A stretch of DNA of 64,000 nucleotides from NCBI GenBank assembly GCA_963726785.1, contig CAVSDJ010000009.1:186001-250000 (forward strand). Reading direction: 5' to 3'. Positions 42,404-50,314 of the stretch are shown here, in pieces. The translations under genes were made by a program, and so were the position numbers. Each line of letters opens with the position of its first letter. The stretch's first letter is position 1. The notes under the pieces are model-generated. The model did not search any database. It saw only the letters and a list, made by a program, of their open reading frames with translations, and was not told where the DNA came from. The DNA is from DATEKX01 sp963726785. Lineage in GTDB: Bacteria; Acidobacteriota; Blastocatellia; UBA7656.

Positions 42404-42520
42404 TCACCGCAGAGACGCAGAGTACGCAGGATGGCCGATGATGTGCTTCGCACGCGGCGGGGGCGCAGAGGTTAATAATTTCTCTGCGTAATCTCTGCGC
42501 CCTCTGCGTCTCTGCGGTGA
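42404..42520. repeat. dispersed palindromic element, family B copy 3, with nested 27-bp insert
   Basis: TCACCGCAGAGACGCAGAG at the left end mirrors the right end. The 27-base insert (42430-42456, core GTGCTTCGCAC) interrupts the left arm at a position equivalent to that in copy 2. The element fills most of the gap before the BatA-like gene. Confidence 0.9.
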
Positions 42521-42555
42521 ACAGTTTTCCGAAGTCACGGCGGCTTTGAGATCAG

Positions 42556-44502
42556 ATGTTTACTAACCCGCTTGCGCTCCTTGCGCTCAGTCTGCTGGCC
42601 CTGCCAATAATCATTCACGCGCTTGTCCGGTTCAGCGGGCGCAAAACGCTTTTCCCAACGCTTAGATTCTTGCGTCAAACAGAAAGCCAGCGCCTCCGGT
42701 TGATTAAAATCAAACGATGGCCGCTGCTTGTTTTGAGGCTTCTGGCAATGGCCTTGCTGGTGCTCGCGATTTCCGGCCCGACACTGATGAAAGAGAACCG
42801 CTCGCGCGCCGTGCTGCTGTTGATTGATTCATCCTTGAGCATGAACGCGGCGGCAATGAAAGAGCAGGTGGCAAGACGCGCGCGCGAAGCGATTACTTCT
42901 CTCGCTGCGGCGGATTCGGCAGCGGTCGCTCAATTCGATGGCTCTGTGAAGCTGCTACAGGATTTCACAAGTGATCGCGTTGCTCTTGAAAACGCCATCG
43001 CATCGTATAGCCCGTGTTACAGGGCGGCAGACTTCGGCGCGGCTTTGATGTGGGCGAGCGAGAAGCTGGCCGCGCAGCCCGGAAGCCGCGAGTTGATTTT
43101 TATATCTGACCTGCAATCCTCTAACTTATCTTCGCTAGAGCCAACTCGACTAAGCGGTATTGATTTGAAAGTTATCCGAGTCAATTACGAGCGCCGCACT
43201 AACGCGAGAATTGATTCGGTGGCAGTGCGAACGGCGGGAGAAACGCTCGAAGTGAATTCGACCGCGCTGTTTGATGACGGCGAGCGAACGACGATTGAGC
43301 CAATCAACTTGAAGTTCAATCGAAGCGGCGCAAAGGACTCTGCCTCGAACGCTTTTTTCTCCGCAAAGATGCTCGAAGATGATCTATTTGCCGGAGCAGT
43401 CAGGGCGAACAGGGCAGATGATTTCGATGCAGACGATGCTCGGTTCTTTGTCGCTCGCGTAGCAGGCGCGGAAAAAGTGATGATCGTTCAACCGCGCTTC
43501 GCTTCGACAGATCAAGCGACGTTCATTGAAAAAGCGATGCAGGCAAATTCATCTGCCGTCGTTACTCAAAGACAAGACGCACTACCGGATAATGCAGATA
43601 GTTTCGAGAGGGTTCACACAATCATTGCTCCGGTTGAAGCGCTCTCGAAAAACAATATTGCCGCTGCGCGTGAACACGTGCGAAAAGGCGGCTCGCTAGT
43701 TCTGACTGTTGGCGCTGAAACTGACGCTTCGTCCACTATAGAAAAGCTTAAAGAGTTAGACGCACATTTCGCTTCCCTCGCGCTCGATTCAATTGTTCCG
43801 AATGATATGTTGAGCTTGAGGCAGCCTGCGCCGCAAACCGAAAGCCCGGTTGATGATGCGCCGTTATTCGATTCGGAGACTGCCTCGGCGTTCGCTTCCG
43901 TTCGATTTGGCGCAGCCGCTGCGTTTCATCTTAGCGAAGGAGAAACGTTGTTGAGATACTCTAACGGCGAGCCTGCCGCAGTACGCGTTCGCGTAGACGG
44001 AGGCCGAATTTTGCTGTTGGGGTTTGGTCTATCCGACAAGGATTCATCCCTCGTGCGCAGCCCGATCTTTCCGGCGTTCATCGAATGGCTCACGGAAAGC
44101 ATTGAACCGAATCAGCGCAAAGCAAATCTCATCATCGGCCAAACGCCCGCCCCGCTTTTGCTGAGAGGATTGACTGAACTGAAGAGAGTTTATTCTGGAA
44201 ACGGTCAGGCGCAGGATGAGTCGATCAGCGACTATCGAAGCGCGCTCGAAGAGCCGGGCGTGTATAGCGGACAGTGCTCGTCGGGCAAAATCGTTTTCGC
44301 GCTCAATGCGCCCGTTGTTGAAAGCTCGCTTGCGCAATCGAGTGAACAGGAATTTTTACAGCGCGTAGCGATTGACAAAGCGGAGACTTCAAACACCGAT
44401 TCAAATAAAGAGAAGACTGGTTTGTGGATGATTATAGCAATCTGCGCGCTTGCGGCGAGTCTGATCGAATTGGTTTACAGCCAGTTTAAGCGAACGCATT
44501 AG
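42556..44502 (+). CDS. BatA-like membrane VWA protein
   Basis: A 648-residue inner-membrane protein. The N-terminal BatA domain (MFTNPLALLALSLLALPIII and a second helix LLVLRLLAMALLVLAISGPT) precedes a VWA domain whose metal site is partly visible (LIDSSLSMN; FISDLQSS). A large region with a glutamine-amidotransferase-like DUF4159/BatA C-terminal fold follows, then a last transmembrane helix (LWMIIAICALAASLIELVY). Bat proteins work with MoxR ATPases in envelope stress. No MoxR or other Bat gene is adjacent here. The ribosome-binding site is weak. Confidence 0.82.
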   Translation: MFTNPLALLALSLLALPIIIHALVRFSGRKTLFPTLRFLRQTESQRLRLIKIKRWPLLVLRLLAMALLVLAISGPTLMKENRSRAVLLLIDSSLSMNAAAMKEQVARRAREAITSLAAADSAAVAQFDGSVKLLQDFTSDRVALENAIASYSPCYRAADFGAALMWASEKLAAQPGSRELIFISDLQSSNLSSLEPTRLSGIDLKVIRVNYERRTNARIDSVAVRTAGETLEVNSTALFDDGERTTIEPINLKFNRSGAKDSASNAFFSAKMLEDDLFAGAVRANRADDFDADDARFFVARVAGAEKVMIVQPRFASTDQATFIEKAMQANSSAVVTQRQDALPDNADSFERVHTIIAPVEALSKNNIAAAREHVRKGGSLVLTVGAETDASSTIEKLKELDAHFASLALDSIVPNDMLSLRQPAPQTESPVDDAPLFDSETASAFASVRFGAAAAFHLSEGETLLRYSNGEPAAVRVRVDGGRILLLGFGLSDKDSSLVRSPIFPAFIEWLTESIEPNQRKANLIIGQTPAPLLLRGLTELKRVYSGNGQAQDESISDYRSALEEPGVYSGQCSSGKIVFALNAPVVESSLAQSSEQEFLQRVAIDKAETSNTDSNKEKTGLWMIIAICALAASLIELVYSQFKRTH

Positions 44503-44529
44503 ATTGATCGTAGAGCCGTGCCTGCGACT

Positions 44530-45228
44530 TTAATCCTTGCCGAAAATTTTCTTGAACACTTTGAAGAAGCCGCCCTTCTTTTTTTCCTTGTCATCGGGCT
44601 TCTTCTTGTCAGAATCTTTCGACGAATTCGTTGTCGCGTGTTTCGGATCTTTCTTAGGATCAGGCGAAGCGGTAGCGGGTTTGGTCGCCGGATCAGGCTC
44701 GCGCGTTTCGCTTACAGTTTTAACGGTGGGCGCGGGGTCAGGCTTCGCTGCCGCAGGAGGTTGAGCAGCAGGCTGCGGAGTTTTCTCCGTATCGTTGACT
44801 CCTTGCGCTGCGGCCTTCGGGTTCAGTGCAGGAGCGTTAGAATTCTCATCCGTCAGGGCTTTCAGTTTCTCTTTTTTCTTGGTGTCGGGCAATGGCCCTT
44901 CCGTCACTACAATTTCGGGTTGCTCGGTTGTAGCCGAAGCCATCGTGTTATCTGCGGCACCGCTGGAAGGTTTACTTGACGAAGCGCTTGCTTGAGAGTC
45001 CGAACTGGAAACCGGGGTAGATACGCGAGCCTTTGGAATCAGGAAGACCGACACGGCTGATAAGATAAGCGCGCCGACCAGCAGCCCTATGCCTAACATT
45101 GACCAGAGCTTGTTGCCGCCCTGTGATGGAACAGCCCCATCGAGCTGACGATTAAGCCGAGTCCCATCAAGGTCGCAGAATTTAAGATCGTCTGTAAAGG
45201 ATTCGCTGCATACCGGGCATACTTTCAT
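44530..45228 (-). CDS. zinc-ribbon, single-span membrane protein with Pro/Ala-rich domain
   Basis: A 232-residue protein. An N-terminal zinc ribbon (CPVCSESF and FCDLDGTRL), one transmembrane helix at about 42-64 (MLGIGLLVGALILSAVSVFL), then a long low-complexity Ser/Ala/Pro/Lys region, ending in the basic amphipathic tail KGGFFKVFKKIFGKD. The low-complexity part is probably extracytoplasmic. No known family. First of several zinc-ribbon proteins in this minus-strand group. The convergent BatA-like gene ends 27 bases away. Confidence 0.75.
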   Translation of the reverse strand: MKVCPVCSESFTDDLKFCDLDGTRLNRQLDGAVPSQGGNKLWSMLGIGLLVGALILSAVSVFLIPKARVSTPVSSSDSQASASSSKPSSGAADNTMASATTEQPEIVVTEGPLPDTKKKEKLKALTDENSNAPALNPKAAAQGVNDTEKTPQPAAQPPAAAKPDPAPTVKTVSETREPDPATKPATASPDPKKDPKHATTNSSKDSDKKKPDDKEKKKGGFFKVFKKIFGKD

Positions 45229-45335
45229 GATGTTCTCCCTGACTTCCCCACAAAGGACCGTGTTTGCTGGTGAAATATTATTCTACCACTCAACTCGGCT
45301 CAATTCAATCTATCAGCCAGCGCAGCGGAGGCAGG

Positions 45336-45420
45336 GAGAGGATGAAGGGGTGAGGGGGTGAAGGGGTGTTTAATAAGCGATAGCAACTCGCCCTCTCACC
45401 CCCTCACCCCTTCATCCCTT
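45336..45420. repeat. G/A-rich palindrome made of tandem GGGGTGA words
   Basis: Left arm 45341-45366 and right arm 45391-45420 pair through GATGAAGGGGTGAGGGGGTG with few mismatches around a 24-base loop. Both arms are tandem GGGGTGA words. It lies 8 bases beyond the stop of the HU-actin ORF, so it may end that transcript. Confidence 0.85.
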
Positions 45421-45428
45421 CGGATGCA

Positions 45429-46778
45429 TTATGCGTCGTACATCGCTGCGATGAGGCAGCCGCGCGCGGTGGCCGTCAGCGGGTCTGAAGCCATGCGTAT
45501 TTCCGATATTTCAAGCGGGAATCCGTCGCGCTCGATTGACTGGCGGAACTTGTCCAAAAACCCTTTCGGTTTTGCCGTTCCGCCGCTCAAGACTATCGGG
45601 ATTGGCTTGTCAATCTTCGGCATATTCTTAGCTTCGGCCAGAGCGCCGCGAAGCGATTCGACCAGCGACAAGATCACATCATCATAATAGACGTGAAGCG
45701 CGCTTTCGTATTTGTTCTGCGGCGCGCGCGACAGGTCTAGACTCTCTTCCTTGATCGTGCGAATGCGCGTGGCCATCTCGCCCGTCACGTGACCGACATT
45801 GCGATCAATGTAATCGCCTGCTTTGTTTATTGCGTATGTCATCACTGGAATAGACATGAATGCGAGCGCGACGTTGCACATGCCGCCGCCGCAGCTTATG
45901 CCTATGCCGCTGAAGTTCTCGCGCTCAAGCTCGGCAAACACCACCGCAAGCCCTTCGTTGATCCCCTTCGCGTTGTAGCCCATCGCGACGAGCAGATCGC
46001 GCAACATCGCTTCGTGATAGACAAGGTCGGGCGAGCCTCCGTCGCGCAGCGCGCCCGGCACGCTGAAGCGCAACGTCTCGCCGTTTTTAGTCTTGCGAAC
46101 GAGTTGCTGAATGATGGCATGCATGACGGAAAGCGAATACTCTTCGGTCGGATTGAGCGTGCCGCCCATCATCGGTCTTCGCACTTCCGTGTTGAAGACG
46201 TTCGCAAAGCGCGCGGCTTCGTTGCCGTAGACCTGCAATGATTGGCCGCCGTTGAGCTGATAAGTCACCTTGTTCTGCTTGAGAATGCTTTCGGTAAATT
46301 TCGAGTAAGGAATGGTGATGAACGCATTCAACTCCGCTTTCGATTTAACGTGATCCGCCGTACCGCTGGCAAGCACCAGTCGGCTCGTGCCGATGTCTAG
46401 CCCCAGGGCCGAGCCCTCATTTGCGGCGGCCTCTGTGTGTTGAGTCTCTTTTTCGTGTTTCTTATCCATAGTTCCTCCAGATTTAGTTTCGATTTTATCG
46501 AGCTTGAGGGGCTCGGTATTCAAACTCGCGACAGCCTTGCGTGTTGCTTTCAATCTCACAGATTTGCCTGCCGGAATGGGAATTGGGGGTGCACCGGGCA
46601 TAAATCCATTTCTTTTTGGCTGCAAGTGCAAGCGTCCCAGCCCGCGTATATTAACGCTGTTGCGCGCTCCCAACTCGCGCTTGATTATCTCAAGCGCAGC
46701 GGAAACGCCGCGCGCCGACTCGCGTCTGGTCAGCCCACTGCGTCGCGCCGCTTCTAGTATGAGGTCGGACTTATTCAT
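45429..46778 (-). CDS. HU/IHF-like domain joined in frame to an actin-like ATPase
   Basis: From the ATG at 46778 the first 87 residues are a full HU/IHF DNA-binding fold (MNKSDLILEAARRSGLTRRE to IPAGKSVRLKATRKAVASLN). After a 16-residue linker comes a 346-residue actin-like protein with phosphate-1 GLDIGTSRLVLA, connect-1 GINEGLAVVFAE, a divergent phosphate-2 SCGGGMCNVAL lacking the usual Asp, and adenosine motif VLSGGTAKPKG. The actin part has its own start at 46469 behind GGAGG, so it may be made alone as well. Alternatively a missing C in CCCC near 46510 would end HU separately. Either a nucleoid-linked filament protein or two overlapping genes. Confidence 0.82.
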   Translation of the reverse strand: MNKSDLILEAARRSGLTRRESARGVSAALEIIKRELGARNSVNIRGLGRLHLQPKRNGFMPGAPPIPIPAGKSVRLKATRKAVASLNTEPLKLDKIETKSGGTMDKKHEKETQHTEAAANEGSALGLDIGTSRLVLASGTADHVKSKAELNAFITIPYSKFTESILKQNKVTYQLNGGQSLQVYGNEAARFANVFNTEVRRPMMGGTLNPTEEYSLSVMHAIIQQLVRKTKNGETLRFSVPGALRDGGSPDLVYHEAMLRDLLVAMGYNAKGINEGLAVVFAELERENFSGIGISCGGGMCNVALAFMSIPVMTYAINKAGDYIDRNVGHVTGEMATRIRTIKEESLDLSRAPQNKYESALHVYYDDVILSLVESLRGALAEAKNMPKIDKPIPIVLSGGTAKPKGFLDKFRQSIERDGFPLEISEIRMASDPLTATARGCLIAAMYDA

Positions 46779-46803
46779 AACTACAGTAATGAGCGTCAAG
46801 TTG

Positions 46804-46863
46804 CAGTAGCCCGACCGTGAGGGAGGGCTAATACTTACGCCCTTGCTTACGCGCGGGCTACTG
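46804..46863. repeat. dispersed palindromic element, family A copy 3
   Basis: 60 bp with CAGTAGCCCG/CGGGCTACTG ends, same orientation as copy 1. Only the central ten bases or so differ. It fills the gap between the amidase stop (46864) and the HU-actin start. Confidence 0.92.
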
Positions 46864-48207
46864 TCACTCGTCGCTCGCCACTTTTTCCAGTTGTCGTTGC
46901 TTTGAAACGAGCCGTTCGAAAACGTCTGACATTTCACGCCGCTCTTCTTCGACCGAAAGGTTGTTCGCCTTCGCGGTCTCTCTCAACGCGGCGTCGGATT
47001 TATCGAGTCCCGGCCATCTTTTCCCGCCCGCCGCTGTTATGTAAGCCGCGTCGTAGCCGAATCCGAAACGCGAGATGGCCGTTAATTCCGCTTCGTACTT
47101 GTTGCTTAAACCGAGCGCGTCAAACGGAAAAGCCGCTACCCAGTCTGTGTGATAGCCTACAAGATGATTCGATGGATTCACGCTGACAAGCCCGTGCGTG
47201 ACGCAGTTCGCATCCGCAATCTCGTACTTCGAGCGCAAGACCGAAGTGAGCACTCGCGCGGCGTAAATCTGCGCTTCGTTGATGCCGTCAGCGCCGATGC
47301 TTCGGCCCCGTTTCGATTGGCCTTCAAAGCAGACGCCTATGAAACTCGCGCTCAGATTTACGTAGGCGAACTGGCCGTCGCTCCAAACGGAATTGCCCGC
47401 GTGGTTCGCCGCGTCTTCGTCGCGCACTATGCGATAGACTCTGCCGAAGCGATCAATCACGTAGTTATACAACGCGTGCGAGCGCGCGTATTCCAACAGC
47501 GCCTTCGAGTAATTCTGTAGCGACGAATTGTACTTGTCATCGAAAGGCAACAGGTCGCTCTCCGAAAGGTGATAAACGATTCCGACAGGCTGCGAAAGCT
47601 TCTCGCCTTCATCCGACCGGCTCGCAATTGTCTCGATGCTGAATCGGTAAAAGCTGCGCTTCGTTCCCGCCGTCTCGTGCTCTGTCAACACGCGAGCGCC
47701 GTTACTGTAGAACTCGTAACCGTCACCGCGCTCGGCAAGCCATACTTTCAGCAGCCCGGCAGAAGCCGGTATGTCGCGAACCGCTTTGCCTTCGTCCGCT
47801 ACGTTTGCGCCGGACGCAGTCGGCCCGGCAGAATCTTTCGCTTCAGACGGTGTGAAAAAATTGCCAGCCATTTTCGTTATCACGTACCCCAGACCAACGC
47901 TTACTGTCAGGGCGAAAACAACACACGCAGCATAGACAGCATATCGAGCGCGATATAACAGCGCAGTCAGTCGAAGCCGTCTGGGCGCGGGTTTGTTGAG
48001 CGGTAATACTTTCGATAGCTCGACTATCAGCATCGCGCGATGCGGCAGCCCGCCCAGCATCGGCAGCTTCATCAAAAAACCATCAGGCGGTTCGAGCTTC
48101 ATTGCGCTGTTCAGGAATTTCAGCCGCAGCACGGGCGACTCGATATAGCGTGAATATCGGTCAACCAGTTTTGCGTACTTGAGACTCTGTGGATTAAAGT
48201 CCTGCAT
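46864..48207 (-). CDS. membrane-anchored amidase_2/PGRP-like N-acetylmuramoyl-L-alanine amidase
   Basis: A 447-residue protein with a cytosolic N-terminal segment of about 88 residues, one transmembrane helix (YAVYAACVVFALTVSVGLGY), a low-complexity linker and an extracytoplasmic zinc amidase fold. Candidate zinc ligands are His in GIVYHLSE, His in CVTHGLVSVNP and His in LVGYHTDW. NHAGNSVW and FIGVCFEG are typical amidase_2 elements. It would cleave the muramyl-peptide bond. The long cytosolic part suggests coupling to internal partners, perhaps the neighbouring HU-actin protein (inference). Confidence 0.83.
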   Translation of the reverse strand: MQDFNPQSLKYAKLVDRYSRYIESPVLRLKFLNSAMKLEPPDGFLMKLPMLGGLPHRAMLIVELSKVLPLNKPAPRRLRLTALLYRARYAVYAACVVFALTVSVGLGYVITKMAGNFFTPSEAKDSAGPTASGANVADEGKAVRDIPASAGLLKVWLAERGDGYEFYSNGARVLTEHETAGTKRSFYRFSIETIASRSDEGEKLSQPVGIVYHLSESDLLPFDDKYNSSLQNYSKALLEYARSHALYNYVIDRFGRVYRIVRDEDAANHAGNSVWSDGQFAYVNLSASFIGVCFEGQSKRGRSIGADGINEAQIYAARVLTSVLRSKYEIADANCVTHGLVSVNPSNHLVGYHTDWVAAFPFDALGLSNKYEAELTAISRFGFGYDAAYITAAGGKRWPGLDKSDAALRETAKANNLSVEEERREMSDVFERLVSKQRQLEKVASDE

Positions 48208-48229
48208 CTTTGAAAATCCACTTTTTCAT

Positions 48230-49426
48230 CTAGGGCTTTTCGTAAGCGCACAAATTCAAGCTTTTCAAAATTGTACCCGCAGCCTTTGCTCGTTCGCGCG
48301 CTTCCATGGCAAAGCGCATTGCTTCATCAGCACTAATGAAGCTGCCAACGCGCACTCTGTGCCATTTTACGCGCCTCAACTCGGCAGAGACGACATAAGC
48401 CGGGACCCCTGCTCTAACAAGCTTTTCAGCAAACTGTTTTGCTTCCGCTTCGTTTTGAGATGCCATCGCTTGAAGCGAGTACCGCCATTTTGCGCTGCCT
48501 TCATCGCTCGCGGCGTTTTGAGATGGAATCGTTTGAGCAGTAGTTGTTTGAGCAGGAGTTGTAGTCGCCTCGTCTGAAGCGGGTGGTTGAGCAGGCGCAG
48601 CAGTTGCCGCTTCGGGCTTGGGCTGTTCGTTCAGTTCGGGCGTCGCGACTGAAATTTGCTCCTGCGGCTTTTCGGCGGGCGGCTTCAAAGCGAAATAAGC
48701 CAGGATTGCGAGCGCCGCCAACACGCCGATTGCTATCGGTGTTTTCAATTTTGCAAACTTGCTCTTCTTTTTGGCTGCGACGATTATGGGCCATTCATTG
48801 CGTGAATACTCCCACGCCGGAAGGGGGTCGTCCCACGGATCAATCGCTTTTTCGTCAATTGACGTTTTCAATTCGCTGGCGGTTTCCGTCTGCGCGACAT
48901 GTGGTTTTGCGATGCTTTGCTCGGCGTAGCTCAAGCTTGGAGCCTGTGGAACCTCTTCTTCGATTGTGCGCGCTTGACCGATTGACTTGAAAGCCATCGG
49001 CATTTCAGCGCCCGGTTGAGAAAGCGCGTTTTTATCGAAAGCCTCAACCTGCGCGGGCGACGTAAATGTTTCGCTCGCTTCTGTTGAAGCCGTTTCGGCA
49101 GGTGCGGCGGCCCGCTCAAAGATTTCTTCCGCCTCTTCCATGAAATCTTTTTTTGCCTCCGTCTCAGGCTCAAGCGACACCAGTTCGTAATCTTCCTCTT
49201 GCGTTTCTGTTTTCGCCGCGAACACAACGGGCCGAGCCGTCTCCAATCGGCCTGCTACGGAGACCGCATATTGCGGATGCGCGGCGAGCGTAGAAGCCCT
49301 CCTCGGAAGAATCGTCTCAATCATCAACCTACAGGCTTCGCACAGCCGCGTAGAACCGGGGTGGCCGTTGATCTTAGCCGCGCTCTTGCACAAAGGACAA
49401 ATCCGATTTGTTGTTTCGATATGCAT
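48230..49426 (-). CDS. SPOR-domain protein with zinc ribbon and one membrane helix
   Basis: A 398-residue protein. N-terminal zinc ribbon (CPLCKSAAK and CEACRL), about 190 acidic disordered residues, one transmembrane helix (TPIAIGVLAALAILAYFAL), a Pro/Ala linker, and a C-terminal SPOR domain (RYSLQAMASQNEAEAKQFAE to KWHRVRVGSF). SPOR domains bind glycan strands stripped of peptides, which amidases create at division sites; an amidase is encoded immediately downstream. The start is either 49426 or 49432; a GAGATG lies upstream of the former. A few more upstream codons remain open. Confidence 0.83.
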   Translation of the reverse strand: MHIETTNRICPLCKSAAKINGHPGSTRLCEACRLMIETILPRRASTLAAHPQYAVSVAGRLETARPVVFAAKTETQEEDYELVSLEPETEAKKDFMEEAEEIFERAAAPAETASTEASETFTSPAQVEAFDKNALSQPGAEMPMAFKSIGQARTIEEEVPQAPSLSYAEQSIAKPHVAQTETASELKTSIDEKAIDPWDDPLPAWEYSRNEWPIIVAAKKKSKFAKLKTPIAIGVLAALAILAYFALKPPAEKPQEQISVATPELNEQPKPEAATAAPAQPPASDEATTTPAQTTTAQTIPSQNAASDEGSAKWRYSLQAMASQNEAEAKQFAEKLVRAGVPAYVVSAELRRVKWHRVRVGSFISADEAMRFAMEARERAKAAGTILKSLNLCAYEKP

Positions 49427-49631
49427 AAACATCTCAGACTGTGAAAGCTCTGATCTAGACGCTCTCGCGCAGATCGGGCGTTCGGTTATCAATCCTGTAT
49501 GCTTTGGGGCAGTTTCAATGAGGGGCAGAAGCTTTAAGCGAACCGATTATCACACAGGGACGGGGGCTTTACAAGGTTAATTTTTCAGCGAAACGATAAC
49601 GAGAAAAGGTAATGAATCGCATTGAAAACAT

Positions 49632-49988
49632 TCAAGCCCGCAATCCCTCTTTGGCTTTCAAACTGGCGATATAAGTCTCGATTTCTTCGCGGTCATCGTC
49701 GTCGAGATTCAAAAATTCGACGCCAAGCCCGACACCTTTTTTTATGTAGCAAACGCGCGAAACGGCGATTACGCGGTGCTTGTTTGGAAGCTCGAATCGC
49801 ACAACCATTCGCGTCCCTGCGCGTATAGGTTCTTCGGTCGAAATGAACATACCCCCCGTGCTGATGTTCGCCATGTTTCGTCGCACACGCGATGGGCCGC
49901 TGCTGCTGTTGGTCAGCTCGTACTCGACCTGAGCCGACATTGGGGCGCGCTCGAAACGTCTTCGTTCCAGTTGCGCGGAACTTTTCAT
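49632..49988 (-). CDS. PilZ-domain protein (c-di-GMP binding)
   Basis: A 118-residue single-domain protein. The RRRFER motif near residue 10 and the ISTGG loop of the NxSxxG motif are the c-di-GMP contacts of PilZ domains, followed by FELPNKHRVIAVSRVCYIKK beta strands and GLGVEF. I start at 49988 because AAGGAG lies five bases upstream. It would relay the second messenger to motility or envelope functions. It is 205 bases upstream of the SPOR gene, probably in the same transcription direction group. Confidence 0.88.
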   Translation of the reverse strand: MKSSAQLERRRFERAPMSAQVEYELTNSSSGPSRVRRNMANISTGGMFISTEEPIRAGTRMVVRFELPNKHRVIAVSRVCYIKKGVGLGVEFLNLDDDDREEIETYIASLKAKEGLRA

Positions 49989-50314
49989 ATCACTCCTTTG
50001 CCGCACCCCGTGCTTCTGGGGGATGCTACACGCGTGCGCTTATAATTTAAGATCGTTTGCCCGTAGAGGCTTGGTACTGCAAAGCGGTCGGGCCGACCGT
50101 TGCCTTAACATTTACATAGGTTGAGTCCCGTTGACAAGCGGAAAGTTGAATGGCATTAACACAGACTATCCGGCTGCGGTTATCGTCTAATATTCGGGAG
50201 ATAGGTGTATGTTGACTGAGGTTTGTCATTGTGTGAGAATCCAACTGGCTTTCCTCGATGACGAATTCTTTTTCGTATGGCAGCGCGTTAAAGAGATAAA
50301 AGCGGAGCGCGGTT
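49989..50314. other. divergent intergenic region without a recognised gene
   Basis: About 325 bases between the PilZ gene (minus) and the kinase gene (plus). TATAAT occurs at 50042-50047 but no good -35 element pairs with it. I see no tRNA, small ORF or strong hairpin. It presumably contains promoters for both genes. Confidence 0.4.

Noticed and set aside
49989..50314. tRNA or riboswitch in the gap before the kinase
   Set aside because: No cloverleaf, T-loop consensus or strong stem-loop could be found by eye.
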